From the NCBI GenBank assembly GCA_035528375.1, contig DATKYS010000031.1, positions 31,034 through 95,033 of the forward strand: a DNA stretch of 64,000 nucleotides, given 5' to 3'. Positions 7,911 to 15,253 of the stretch are shown here, piece by piece. Source of the DNA: a bacterium (GTDB lineage: Bacteria; RBG-13-66-14). Position numbers and translations under genes: made by a program. Every line of letters starts with the position of its first letter. Position 1 is the stretch's first letter. The notes under the pieces were generated by a model. That model saw only the letters and a list, made by a program, of their open reading frames with translations, was not told the DNA's origin and made no database searches.

Positions 7911-10009
7911 TGCCCGACCACCGGAGAGCCTTCGCGCGCGAGTCCCCGGCACGGGGCTTAAGCCCCTCGTCCGGCCGGTTGTTGGTGCCGGTCCTTTTTC
8001 ACCTGCACCAGCCCGCCGGTAATTTTCCAGGAACCTTCGAGCACGCCTTCGACCGGAGCTACTCACCGCTCGTCGGTGCGCTCAGGGCGAGCGGGTTGAA
8101 GTTCAACCTCCACATCTCCGGGGCGCTCCTGGAGTGGCTGCTATCGGCCCGGCGCCCATTCATCGAGCTTCTGCGCTCGCTCGTCGCCGCCGGTCGGTTG
8201 GAGATTCTGGGGGGAGGCTACTACGAGCCGATTCTGCCCATGATCCCCTCCGGAGACCGCCACCGGCAGCTCACCCGCCTGGCCGCCCGCGTGGAGGAAG
8301 TCTTCGGCCGCCGGCCTCTGGGTGCCTGGCTGGCCGAGCGGGTCTGGGAGCCGGAACTGGCCGCCGACCTGGCCCACGCCGGGTACCGCTACACGCTGTT
8401 GGACGACCGGCACTTCCTCGATTTGGGCTGGCGACGGGAGGAGGCGCACGCCCTCTTCTCCACGGAGCACGACGGGGAGGCCCTGGCGGTCTTTCCCATA
8501 GACGAGCCCATCCGGTACCTCATCCCGTGGGAGAAGCCGGAGCGGACCGTGGAGTACCTGGCGGGTTGCCGTCGAAACGAGGCCGACGGGCGCGCCGTCG
8601 TGGTCGTGATGAGCGACGCCGAGAAGATGGGCCTCTGGCCCGCCCGCCGGGGCACGACCTACGACCTGTGCTACCGCGAGGGGTGGATGGCCCGTTTCCT
8701 GGATGGTCTCTCGGCCCCGCCCTGGCTCGATACGGCGCTCCTTTCGGATATTCTTGAGCTGGAGCCGCCTCGCCGCCTCGTCTACCTCCCCACGGCCTCC
8801 TACGACCGGATGGGGGTCTGGGCGCTCCCCACCGAGGCCCGGTCCCGTCTGGAGTCGCTTCCCGGGCGGCTCGAAGAGGCCGGCCTGGCCCCCGAGCTCC
8901 GGCTCGAGGTGGAACGGTTTGCCCGGGGAACCCACTGGCGCAACTTTCTGGTGAAGTACCCCGCGGCCGGCCGCCTGCACCTGGCTTACCTCTACACCCG
9001 TGACCGCCTCGCCGACTCGGAAGATACCCTGGAGCCCGCCGAGGCGGACCGCCTGCTGGACCTCCTCGACGCCGCCGCCGTGAACGACGTCTACTGGCAC
9101 GGCCTCTTCGGAGGGGTGTACTACCACTTCCTCCGCCACCACTGCTACCGTTGCCTGGCCGGGGTGCTGGCCCGGCTGGACCGCGGCTCCCGCCGCCGGG
9201 TCGCCCTGTGCGACTACGAGAGGCTCGGCCGGCCCGGGGTTGTAATTTCCGACTCGGCGCAGACGGTGGTTCTGGATCACGGTGGGGCGGTGCTGGACTG
9301 GCTGTCCAAGGCCCCGCCCGCCGGTCTGGCCGGGGGATTCACCCGCATCGCCGAGCCGTACCACCGGGGGGGCGAGCGCGGTTTCACCGTGGACCGGGCC
9401 CGACGCGGATTCTGCCGGCTGGTCGTCATGCCCGGCAACGCCGCGAAGGAGCGCCTGCTGGCCGGGACCGGGGAGGCCCTCTTCCCCGAGCTCACGGGCC
9501 CCGAGGTGCACGGGGGATGGATCGGCTATACCGGGTCGGTTCCCCTCGGGCGGGGAAAGGTCGAGGTCGAGCTCGTGTACTCACCGGTCCGTGGCGGGTG
9601 GAGTTGCGAGGTGCGTATCTCCAACCCCGGGCCGAGGCCGGTCGCCCTGACCCTGGCGTTGGATTCCTCCCCCTCGCCGCCCAGCGGTCCCCGTGATCTC
9701 AAGTTGACCCTCCGTTGCGCGGGGGGTTCGGGGCCGGTTCCGCAAAAAATCACCCGGCGCGACGGGCGCGGGTCCGTCGCTTCCTGGTCGCTGGCCGACC
9801 GCCGGGCGGGCCTCGTCGTTAAAAGCGAGGCGGAGCCGGTCGCGGACCTCTGGTCATCTCCCTTAATCACCGTCGAGGGCACCGAGGGGGGGATAAAGAG
9901 GAGCTGGCAGGGGCTGCAGCTCGTCTGGGCCTGGTCGGTGCGGCTGGCGCCGGGCGAGGAGAGGCGGATGGGGGCGCGCTTCACCCTATCCCGCGGCGGT
10001 GCGCCGTGA
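7910..10009 (+). CDS. GH57 family 4-alpha-glucanotransferase / alpha-amylase-like protein
   Basis: This 699-residue protein shows the GH57 motifs in order: HLHQP at 31-35, the GGGYYEP region near 104, WLAERVWEP with likely nucleophile Glu143, and VVMSDAEKM with likely acid/base Asp236. The C-terminal half resembles the DUF1925/DUF1926 beta domains of GH57 glucanotransferases. It acts on alpha-glucans such as glycogen or maltodextrin; the exact specificity cannot be told. No signal peptide is seen, so it is probably cytoplasmic. ATG 7910 overlaps the kinase stop by one base. The first 25 or so residues are unlike the family and contain the GGGGCTTAAGCCCC palindrome, so the N-terminus may be a repeat-derived extension. 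Confidence 0.92.
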   Translation: MPDHRRAFARESPARGLSPSSGRLLVPVLFHLHQPAGNFPGTFEHAFDRSYSPLVGALRASGLKFNLHISGALLEWLLSARRPFIELLRSLVAAGRLEILGGGYYEPILPMIPSGDRHRQLTRLAARVEEVFGRRPLGAWLAERVWEPELAADLAHAGYRYTLLDDRHFLDLGWRREEAHALFSTEHDGEALAVFPIDEPIRYLIPWEKPERTVEYLAGCRRNEADGRAVVVVMSDAEKMGLWPARRGTTYDLCYREGWMARFLDGLSAPPWLDTALLSDILELEPPRRLVYLPTASYDRMGVWALPTEARSRLESLPGRLEEAGLAPELRLEVERFARGTHWRNFLVKYPAAGRLHLAYLYTRDRLADSEDTLEPAEADRLLDLLDAAAVNDVYWHGLFGGVYYHFLRHHCYRCLAGVLARLDRGSRRRVALCDYERLGRPGVVISDSAQTVVLDHGGAVLDWLSKAPPAGLAGGFTRIAEPYHRGGERGFTVDRARRGFCRLVVMPGNAAKERLLAGTGEALFPELTGPEVHGGWIGYTGSVPLGRGKVEVELVYSPVRGGWSCEVRISNPGPRPVALTLALDSSPSPPSGPRDLKLTLRCAGGSGPVPQKITRRDGRGSVASWSLADRRAGLVVKSEAEPVADLWSSPLITVEGTEGGIKRSWQGLQLVWAWSVRLAPGEERRMGARFTLSRGGAP
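7953..7966. repeat. Palindrome GGGGCTTAAGCCCC within the GH57 N-terminus
   Basis: This 14-base perfect palindrome, followed by TCGTCC, is translated as part of the non-conserved N-terminal tail. It matches the palindrome class seen at 4274-4291 and 56044-56094. Confidence 0.6.
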
Positions 10010-10908
10010 CGACCCCCGATTGGCTTATCCTCTCCTTCGGGGCGGGGCTTCTTTTACTCGTCGTTTTTCTGCGTTTTTACCACCGGCGGCGCTACGGGAC
10101 GGTGCGCCCCGAGCCGGTCGTCATCCTGACCTACCACAAGGTGCAGAACCGCCCCGAGCTCGGAGGGACCTGGCTCACCGTGGGAGCCTTCCGGCGGCAG
10201 ATGGAGTTCGTCCGTTCCTCCGGGCTCCCGTTCCTCCACCTCACGGATTACCTGGACACCCTCGGGCGTGGCGGTGACGCGGGGAGGGGGGTTGTGCTCA
10301 CCTTCGACGACGGCTACGAATCGGTGTACACGGGGGCGTGGCCCGTGTTGCGGAAATTGGGGCTGCCGGCCACCGTTTTTCTGGTGACCGGTTACATGGG
10401 GCGGGCGAACGACTGGGACCAGCCCCTGGCTCGCGGCGCCTTCCGCCACCTGAGTTGGGAACAGGCGCGGGAGATGGCCGCCGACGGCCTCGTCCGTTTC
10501 GCAAGCCACGGCGTCACCCACCGGGACCTCACCGCGTTGGACGACGCCGCGCTAGAGAGGGAGTTCTACGAGTCCCGGGCGGCGATAACCGGGGAGCTGG
10601 GTCGGGTCCCGGAGGCCTTCAGCTACCCCTTCGGCCGCTTCGACGCCCGGGTCGTGACCGCCCTCCGGGAGGCCGGTTACACCTACGGAATCGCCGTGAC
10701 ATCGTCGCCGGGGGGGAGCCGTCGAAATCCCCTGGCCGTGGCCCGGACGGGCATGTACCTCACCGACGGCGTGAACGCCCTGGCGGTCAGATTGGGCCTG
10801 CGTTCGCCGGGGCGCTACTGGGCCGAGGACTTGAACAACCGGATGATCAACCGTTTCACCCTTCTGACCGCCTCCTTGCAGAGAGGGCGGCGTTCCCGGC
10901 GCGGTTGA
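10006..10908 (+). CDS. Membrane-anchored polysaccharide deacetylase (NodB homology)
   Basis: The 300-residue protein starts at a GTG that overlaps the GH57 stop (GTGA), so translation is coupled. An N-terminal membrane helix (about 7-24) is followed by a NodB domain with TFDDGY (metal/catalytic Asp101-Asp102), SHGVTH metal-binding histidines near residues 166-170, and SYPFGRFD near 206. Family members remove N- or O-acetyl groups from peptidoglycan, chitin-like or exopolysaccharide chains. With the anchor it should act at the outer face of the cytoplasmic membrane. The position after GH57 and a sensor kinase suggests polysaccharide or envelope remodelling, which is inference. Confidence 0.92.
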   Translation: MTTPDWLILSFGAGLLLLVVFLRFYHRRRYGTVRPEPVVILTYHKVQNRPELGGTWLTVGAFRRQMEFVRSSGLPFLHLTDYLDTLGRGGDAGRGVVLTFDDGYESVYTGAWPVLRKLGLPATVFLVTGYMGRANDWDQPLARGAFRHLSWEQAREMAADGLVRFASHGVTHRDLTALDDAALEREFYESRAAITGELGRVPEAFSYPFGRFDARVVTALREAGYTYGIAVTSSPGGSRRNPLAVARTGMYLTDGVNALAVRLGLRSPGRYWAEDLNNRMINRFTLLTASLQRGRRSRRG

Positions 10909-10974
10909 ATAAATGCGCCGGCGAAGCCGGAAAACCCTTGACACCCCTCGGGGGCCGTGGTAAGGTTTCCAAGG

Positions 10975-10980
10975 TATAAT
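10975..10980 (+). promoter_or_regulatory. -10 element TATAAT for the secreted protein gene at 11068
   Basis: A consensus TATAAT with no matching -35 at 17 bases. A perfect TTGACA at 10938-10943 is 31 bases away, too far to pair. Transcription from about 10987 would give an 80-base leader. Confidence 0.5.
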
Positions 10981-11067
10981 AGCTCTTCAGCACACCCTTA
11001 CGGTGCAAAGGGTCACGCTCTTGTGCACTTATAAGGATTAACTTTCAGCCATACATGGAGGAGACTC

Positions 11068-12486
11068 ATGCGGAAACTCCTGCTGGTTCTCTCTTTGTTG
11101 GTCTTGGTGTGCATGGTGCACGCCGAAACCCCCTTCGCCATCTGCGCCGATAAGACGTTGTGTGTTTCGACCCACCTCCCCGATTTCATCGGTCTGAATC
11201 TGGACCGCTTCCTGGAACGGCCCGATGAGGTACAGGGCGGGGACGATATCGGCTCCGAGCACGACGGCGACTGGGATTCAGATAGCCTCGAGACGATGAG
11301 AAATCCCGAGTACTACGCATACATAGACAACGCCCCCGACCAGAGCGGTGGTCCGTCCTACAACTGGTACGACATCAGCGACGGTGAAGAGATCGACTTC
11401 GACGGCGCCGACGACAGCGCGGCCTCGGTGCCCCTGCCCGGCAATTTTGAGTTCTACAACAACGCTAAGTTCGGCAGCGGCGGCGCATACAGCCGCGTGT
11501 ACGTCAGCACGAACTTCCTCATCGGTTTCGAGAGCACGTATTACGACGACGGCTCATACGACGATTACGCGAACCGTCCCCTACCCTCGGAGGGTTCCCC
11601 CTACTACCCCCACGCGTTCTTCGCCCCCTTCTGGGACGACGGGGTGAAGCTCGAGAACAGCCATTGCTACTACAAATCGGTGGGCAACCTCTTCATCATC
11701 TCCTGGAACGACTGGGGCATCCGGGGATACGAGGACCTGGTGGACGGCACGGTCAGCCTCCAGGTCGTCCTCGATATGACCACCTACGAGATAAGGGTCA
11801 ACTACGATGACACCGAGGTGCCGGGAACGGCGCATGACAACGGCGGCAGCGCGACCGTCGGCGCCGAGGACAAGCGGGGGCTCCTCGGGTTCATGTACTC
11901 CTACATGGACGACGTGAACCTGTCCGCGGCCGACGAGATGGCGCTGGCGGTTTTCGTGTACGCCCAGCCCGACAACTTCGACTTCCCCGATCCGGGCGGA
12001 AGCGACCCCGACTCAGACGGCGCCTACGAGGTCGAGCAGGGTGATCCCTACGGGCCCTTCTCCTGGTCCGCCAGCTCCCAGAACAACCCCTACGGATCTT
12101 CGCAGATCGCCTATTCGGTCGAGCTTTGGGAAGACTTGCGCGATGCCGACCGGCTGATTTACCCCGATGTGGTGGTGGGCTGGGAGGAGTTTCTCAAGCT
12201 AGAGAACCTGACGACCAGCACCAGCCATACAATAGACACCTCCACTCTCGAAGTCGTTCCGTACGAGAGAACTTCTGCCGAAGACTCGAGATATACGGTT
12301 TGGTGCGACCACTACCAGATAGCGGTCTTCGCCACCGACGGTTGGGGCTACACCGAGTCCACGAACACCGCCGCCCCCGGCGGCACCGACCACCACTACT
12401 GGCTGGACGTGATCGAGCCGACGAGGCTCCCCGACGCTAATACTCTGGAAACGACCTGGGGTGCCATCAAGGCTACCTCGTTCTAA
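11068..12486 (+). CDS. Secreted protein of unknown function with TWGAIKA C-terminal tail
   Basis: The 472-residue protein has a clear signal peptide (basic start, hydrophobic core at 4-17, VHA cleavage site near residue 20). GGAGGAG at 11057-11062 sets the ATG. The middle (about 130-290) has a pattern seen in extracellular beta domains: a Pro-Phe-Trp-Asp-Asp turn, then VGNLFIISWNDW, then a strand ending TYEIRVNY. An acidic linker (GGSDPDSDGAYE) leads to a final beta region. The last residues TTWGAIKATSF match the tails of the two lipoproteins at 58.6-59.7 kb. No enzymatic motif is seen. A terminator follows directly. Confidence 0.75.
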   Translation: MRKLLLVLSLLVLVCMVHAETPFAICADKTLCVSTHLPDFIGLNLDRFLERPDEVQGGDDIGSEHDGDWDSDSLETMRNPEYYAYIDNAPDQSGGPSYNWYDISDGEEIDFDGADDSAASVPLPGNFEFYNNAKFGSGGAYSRVYVSTNFLIGFESTYYDDGSYDDYANRPLPSEGSPYYPHAFFAPFWDDGVKLENSHCYYKSVGNLFIISWNDWGIRGYEDLVDGTVSLQVVLDMTTYEIRVNYDDTEVPGTAHDNGGSATVGAEDKRGLLGFMYSYMDDVNLSAADEMALAVFVYAQPDNFDFPDPGGSDPDSDGAYEVEQGDPYGPFSWSASSQNNPYGSSQIAYSVELWEDLRDADRLIYPDVVVGWEEFLKLENLTTSTSHTIDTSTLEVVPYERTSAEDSRYTVWCDHYQIAVFATDGWGYTESTNTAAPGGTDHHYWLDVIEPTRLPDANTLETTWGAIKATSF

Positions 12487-12500
12487 CCGATTCATTCCCG

Positions 12501-12531
12501 AAAAAGGGCGTCCAAGGGGGCGCCCTTTTGA
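12501..12531 (+). terminator. Rho-independent terminator
   Basis: AAAAGGGCG pairs with CGCCCTTTT around a 10-base loop, just after the stop at 12486. The hairpin is also the first copy of the 79-bp tandem repeat. Confidence 0.85.
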
Positions 12532-12681
12532 TTAGGCGAGGGCCTTTCCGTCGGTCGAGTCGTAGCATTAAATATTCGTACCTGGGGCGTCCAAGGGGGC
12601 GCCCTTTTGATTAGGTGAGGGCCTTTCCGTCGGTCGAGTCGTAGCATTAAATATTCGTACCTGGGGCGTCCAAGGGGGCGC
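12506..12681. repeat. 79-bp tandem repeat carrying a duplicated terminator hairpin
   Basis: Units begin GGGCGTCCAAGGGGGCGC at 12506, 12585 and 12664 (the third is truncated). The first two full units are nearly identical, differing at GGCGAG versus GGTGAG, and include TAAATATTCGTA. Each unit repeats the terminator stem. I see no gene between here and uvrC at 12921. Confidence 0.9.
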
Positions 12682-12697
12682 GATTCACACCTTAGCC

Positions 12698-12751
12698 GTA
12701 GGGGCGGGTGTCCACACCCGCCCGCGGCCGACCGTGGACGGTCGCCCCTAC
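12698..12751. repeat. Dispersed palindromic repeat, type with CGACC arm
   Basis: GTAGGGG and CCCCTAC bracket two inner hairpins, GGGCGGGTGT/ACACCCGCCC and GCGACC-type arms. The same module is found at 16690-16743 and, with a different 3' half, at 41182-41247 and 49071-49135. Confidence 0.85.
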
Positions 12752-12904
12752 GGGGATACGCCGTTGCAGATTTACGAGTATCGCTTGCCGTAAGTGACTG
12801 GTGTTCGGGGGCGCCCCTTTATCGCTCCACAGCCCGCTAGAAGGCGGCGCGCACGTCCCGCTCGGCGCCTATGCGGCGTGTTTGTTTATCGGGCTCCCCG
12901 GGTC

Positions 12905-12913
12905 TGGTATAAT
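12905..12913 (+). promoter_or_regulatory. Extended -10 promoter placed 7 bases before the uvrC ATG
   Basis: TGG plus TATAAT (12908-12913) is followed by only seven bases before the ATG. Transcription would therefore begin at or next to the A of the start codon, giving a leaderless mRNA. No Shine-Dalgarno sequence is present. Confidence 0.75.
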
Positions 12914-12920
12914 TTCTCCC

Positions 12921-14852
12921 ATGGGTGGCTACGCGGCAGGGCTCGAGCTCAAGCTGAAGAACCTGACCCACGAGCCCGGCGTCTACCGCCTGCTGGGCGG
13001 CGGGAGCCGGGTGCTCTACGTGGGGAAGGCGAAGGACCTGGCGAATCGGGTCCGCTCATACTTCCAGCCGTCGGCCGACCATCCCCCCCGCATCCGCTCC
13101 CTCCTCAAACGGGTGGTGGACTTCGAGGTCACCATCACGGCCAATCCCGTCGAGGCGCTCCTGTTGGAGTCGTCCCTCATCAAGCTCCACAAGCCCGCCT
13201 ACAACGTCAACCTCAAAGACGACAAGCGCTACCCCTACGTGCGCGTGACCGCGGAGGAGGAGTTCCCCCGGCTCGTGGTCACCCGCGACACCCGGGCCAG
13301 GGGCAGCCTCTTCTTCGGTCCCTTCTCCAACGCCGGGGACATCCGGCGGACCATCCGGACGATCCAGCGGCTCTTCCGGCTGCGCGTCTGTCGTCGGGAA
13401 ATCCACGTCTGGCGGGAACAGGGCGGCACGGCGCCCATGCCCGACTGGCGGCCCTGCCTCCACTACAACATGGACCGCTGCAGCGCGCCCTGCGTCGGCT
13501 TTGTGAGCCTGGAGAATTACGCGGGTTACGTGCGGGCGGCCAGAGACTTCCTCCAGGGCCGCCGGGGCGACGTGGTCGAGACCCTCCGGTCCGAGATGCT
13601 CCAGGCGAGCCAGAAGCGGGAGTACGAGCGGGCGGCGAAGCTGCGCGATTCCCTGCGGGCCCTGGAATCGGTGATGACCAGGCAGCGCGTGGTCAGCCCC
13701 GGGAAGGAGGACCTGGACGTGCTGGCCCTGGCCCGCCGCCGCGGGGAGACGGTGGTGGAGCTTCTGAAAATCCGGGAGGGCTTTCTGCTCGCCGACGAGC
13801 ATTTCTCCCTGGAGCACACCCGGGGCTCCAGCGACGCCGACGTACTCTCCGCCTTCACCGTTCGGTACTACACCGGCGCCGACTGGGTGCCCCGGGTGGT
13901 GGTGCTGCCCGAGGAGCCCACAGACGGGGAAGATCTGGAACTTTTACTGTCCCGGCTTCGCTCGGAGAGCTCCCCGATGGTGGTGGCCCGGGCTCTGTTG
14001 CGCGCGTCGCCGTCCGAGGAGCCGGAGCAGAAGCCCGGCCGCGTCCGGGTCCGCCTCGCCGTTCCCCGCCGCGGGGCCCGGCGGGAGCTCCTGGAGCTGG
14101 CGCGTAAAAACGCGGAGAAGAACCTCGAGGAGGAGCTGCTGGCCGAACTCGGTCGGCACGGTCAGGCCGAGGCGGCCCTGGAGCTGGCCGAAAAGCTCCG
14201 GCTGCCCGTCATCCCCACCCTCATCGAGGGGCTCGACATCTCCAACCTCGGGGCGGAGCAGCCGGTGGCCGGGGTGGTAGGCTTCCGGGGCGGGCGGCCC
14301 GCCAAGAACCTCTACCGCCGCTACAAGCTGAAGACCCCCGGCCCGGACGACTGCGCCATGCTGGCCGAGGTCGCCCACCGGCGCTATCCCAAACTGGCCG
14401 AGAGTGGCGAGCTGCCGGACCTTATCCTGGTGGACGGGGGGAAGGGCCAGCTCGGCGCGGTGGTCGTCCAGTTGAAGGAAGACGGCCTGGCGGGCCGTTT
14501 TGCCGTGGCCGGGCTGGCGAAGAAGGAGGAACTGCTGTTCCTCCCGGGGCGCTCGACGCCGGTCCGCCTGCCCCCGGACTCGCCGGCGCTGCACCTGGTC
14601 CAGCGGGTCAGGGACGAGGCCCACCGCTTCGGCCTGCGCTACCACAGGCAACTGCGCCGCTCCGAGGGGTTGCAGTCCATACTGGAACGTATCCCCGGCA
14701 TCGGACCGAAGAGGAGGAGGGCGCTTTTGGACGCCTTCGGCTCGCTGAAAAAAATCCGGGCGGCGAGGCCGGAGCGGATAGCCGAGGTGAAGGGGATGAG
14801 CGAGAAGCTGGCCGCCGAGCTCCTGCGGTACTTAAAGATCCACTACTACTAG
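12921..14852 (+). CDS. uvrC: UvrABC excinuclease subunit C
   Basis: UvrC makes both incisions around DNA lesions in nucleotide excision repair. The 643-residue protein is of usual length and has the GIY-YIG domain at the N-terminus (PGVYRLL then LYVGKAKDLANRVRSYF), the conserved NVNLKDDKRYPY segment, a UVR motif near 230-250 (EYERAAKLRDSLRALE), the RNase H-like 5'-incision domain (GLDISNL, DLILVDGGKGQL) and C-terminal helix-hairpin-helix repeats (LERIPGIGPKRRRALLDAFGS). ATG 12921 matches the family start; upstream ORF extension is not conserved-like and would run through the promoter. It stands alone, with no uvrA or uvrB nearby. Confidence 0.97.
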   Translation: MGGYAAGLELKLKNLTHEPGVYRLLGGGSRVLYVGKAKDLANRVRSYFQPSADHPPRIRSLLKRVVDFEVTITANPVEALLLESSLIKLHKPAYNVNLKDDKRYPYVRVTAEEEFPRLVVTRDTRARGSLFFGPFSNAGDIRRTIRTIQRLFRLRVCRREIHVWREQGGTAPMPDWRPCLHYNMDRCSAPCVGFVSLENYAGYVRAARDFLQGRRGDVVETLRSEMLQASQKREYERAAKLRDSLRALESVMTRQRVVSPGKEDLDVLALARRRGETVVELLKIREGFLLADEHFSLEHTRGSSDADVLSAFTVRYYTGADWVPRVVVLPEEPTDGEDLELLLSRLRSESSPMVVARALLRASPSEEPEQKPGRVRVRLAVPRRGARRELLELARKNAEKNLEEELLAELGRHGQAEAALELAEKLRLPVIPTLIEGLDISNLGAEQPVAGVVGFRGGRPAKNLYRRYKLKTPGPDDCAMLAEVAHRRYPKLAESGELPDLILVDGGKGQLGAVVVQLKEDGLAGRFAVAGLAKKEELLFLPGRSTPVRLPPDSPALHLVQRVRDEAHRFGLRYHRQLRRSEGLQSILERIPGIGPKRRRALLDAFGSLKKIRAARPERIAEVKGMSEKLAAELLRYLKIHYY

Positions 14853-14869
14853 GGCCTGCCCCGCGGCTG

Positions 14870-14892
14870 AAAAAAAGGACCCCTTAGGGTCC
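14870..14892 (-). terminator. Minus-strand intrinsic terminator of the ncRNA
   Basis: GGACCC (14877-14882) pairs with GGGTCC (14887-14892). The U-tract falls on the minus strand (seven As at 14870-14876 on the plus strand), so it serves the ncRNA and not uvrC. Confidence 0.8.
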
Positions 14893-15097
14893 TGGTCTCG
14901 ATAGTGGCGGCCGGCGTACCGCGTGGTCGTAAGTTTCGCTTTAACAGAACCTTTGCACCAAGTGGGTGCCTTGGGATCGTCGTCAGCCGTAGGCCGCGAA
15001 GGCCCGAGCCGCGTTCGATCCAGCCAGGGTCCCGTTCATACAATTGTTGGTTCTTTTTTACGCTCTGCTTACGGGCCCCGCAGAGGGCGCCGGCCAC
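14870..15097 (-). ncRNA. Candidate structured non-coding RNA (possible 6S-like RNA)
   Basis: Read on the minus strand, a promoter (15102-15130) places the start at about 15095-15097. The 5' end GTGGCCGGCG pairs with the 3' CGCCGG-CCG-CCAC at 14904-14916, closing the molecule. Inside are CTCTGC/GCAGAG, AGAACC/GGTTCT, GGATCG/CGATCC and a GCACC/GGTGC hairpin on the 3' side of an A/T-rich internal bubble. A terminator hairpin with seven Us ends it. The closed rod, central bubble and 3'-side hairpin recall 6S RNA, but no family signature is certain. I found no tmRNA, RNase P or SRP hallmarks and no convincing ORF. Confidence 0.6.
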
Positions 15098-15101
15098 GAA
15101 A

Positions 15102-15130
15102 AGGGTACACCAACGGGGGCACCTTGACAA
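15102..15130 (-). promoter_or_regulatory. Promoter of the candidate ncRNA
   Basis: On the minus strand TTGTCA (15130-15125) is separated by exactly 17 bases from TACCCT (15107-15102). The expected start coincides with the 5' strand of the ncRNA closing stem. Confidence 0.65.
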
Positions 15131-15190
15131 GCCTGAATTCCCTCCATGCCTTATTTTACTGGAATTGCGAAGCTTGCACGGACTCCCATC

Positions 15191-15219
15191 TTGGTTTTTC
15201 CGCCCCGTATGTGTATGAT
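15191..15219 (+). promoter_or_regulatory. Promoter of the ClC-family gene
   Basis: TTGGTT (15191-15196), 17-base spacer, TATGAT (15214-15219). The start would be near 15226, with GAAGG at 15246-15250 ahead of GTG 15254. Confidence 0.65.
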
Positions 15220-15253
15220 GGCCCGCCTGGACCGTAACCGTGCGTGAAGGCTC

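Noticed and set aside
10938-10980. Perfect TTGACA paired with perfect TATAAT
   Set aside because: The two are 31 bases apart, too far for a sigma-70 promoter. Only the -10 is kept.
12794-14107. Long Arg/Gly/Pro-rich plus-strand frame over uvrC
   Set aside because: It is a G+C-driven shadow of uvrC in another frame, with no domain features.
15008-15020. GTTCGATCC as a tRNA T-loop
   Set aside because: The flanking bases do not form a T-stem and no acceptor or anticodon arm can be drawn. It lies inside the ncRNA helix GGATCG/CGATCC.
14904-15097. tmRNA (ssrA), RNase P RNA or SRP RNA in the uvrC-clc gap
   Set aside because: No tRNA-like 3' end with CCA, no plausible tag peptide, no RNase P core and no SRP GGAAGG-type loop are visible.
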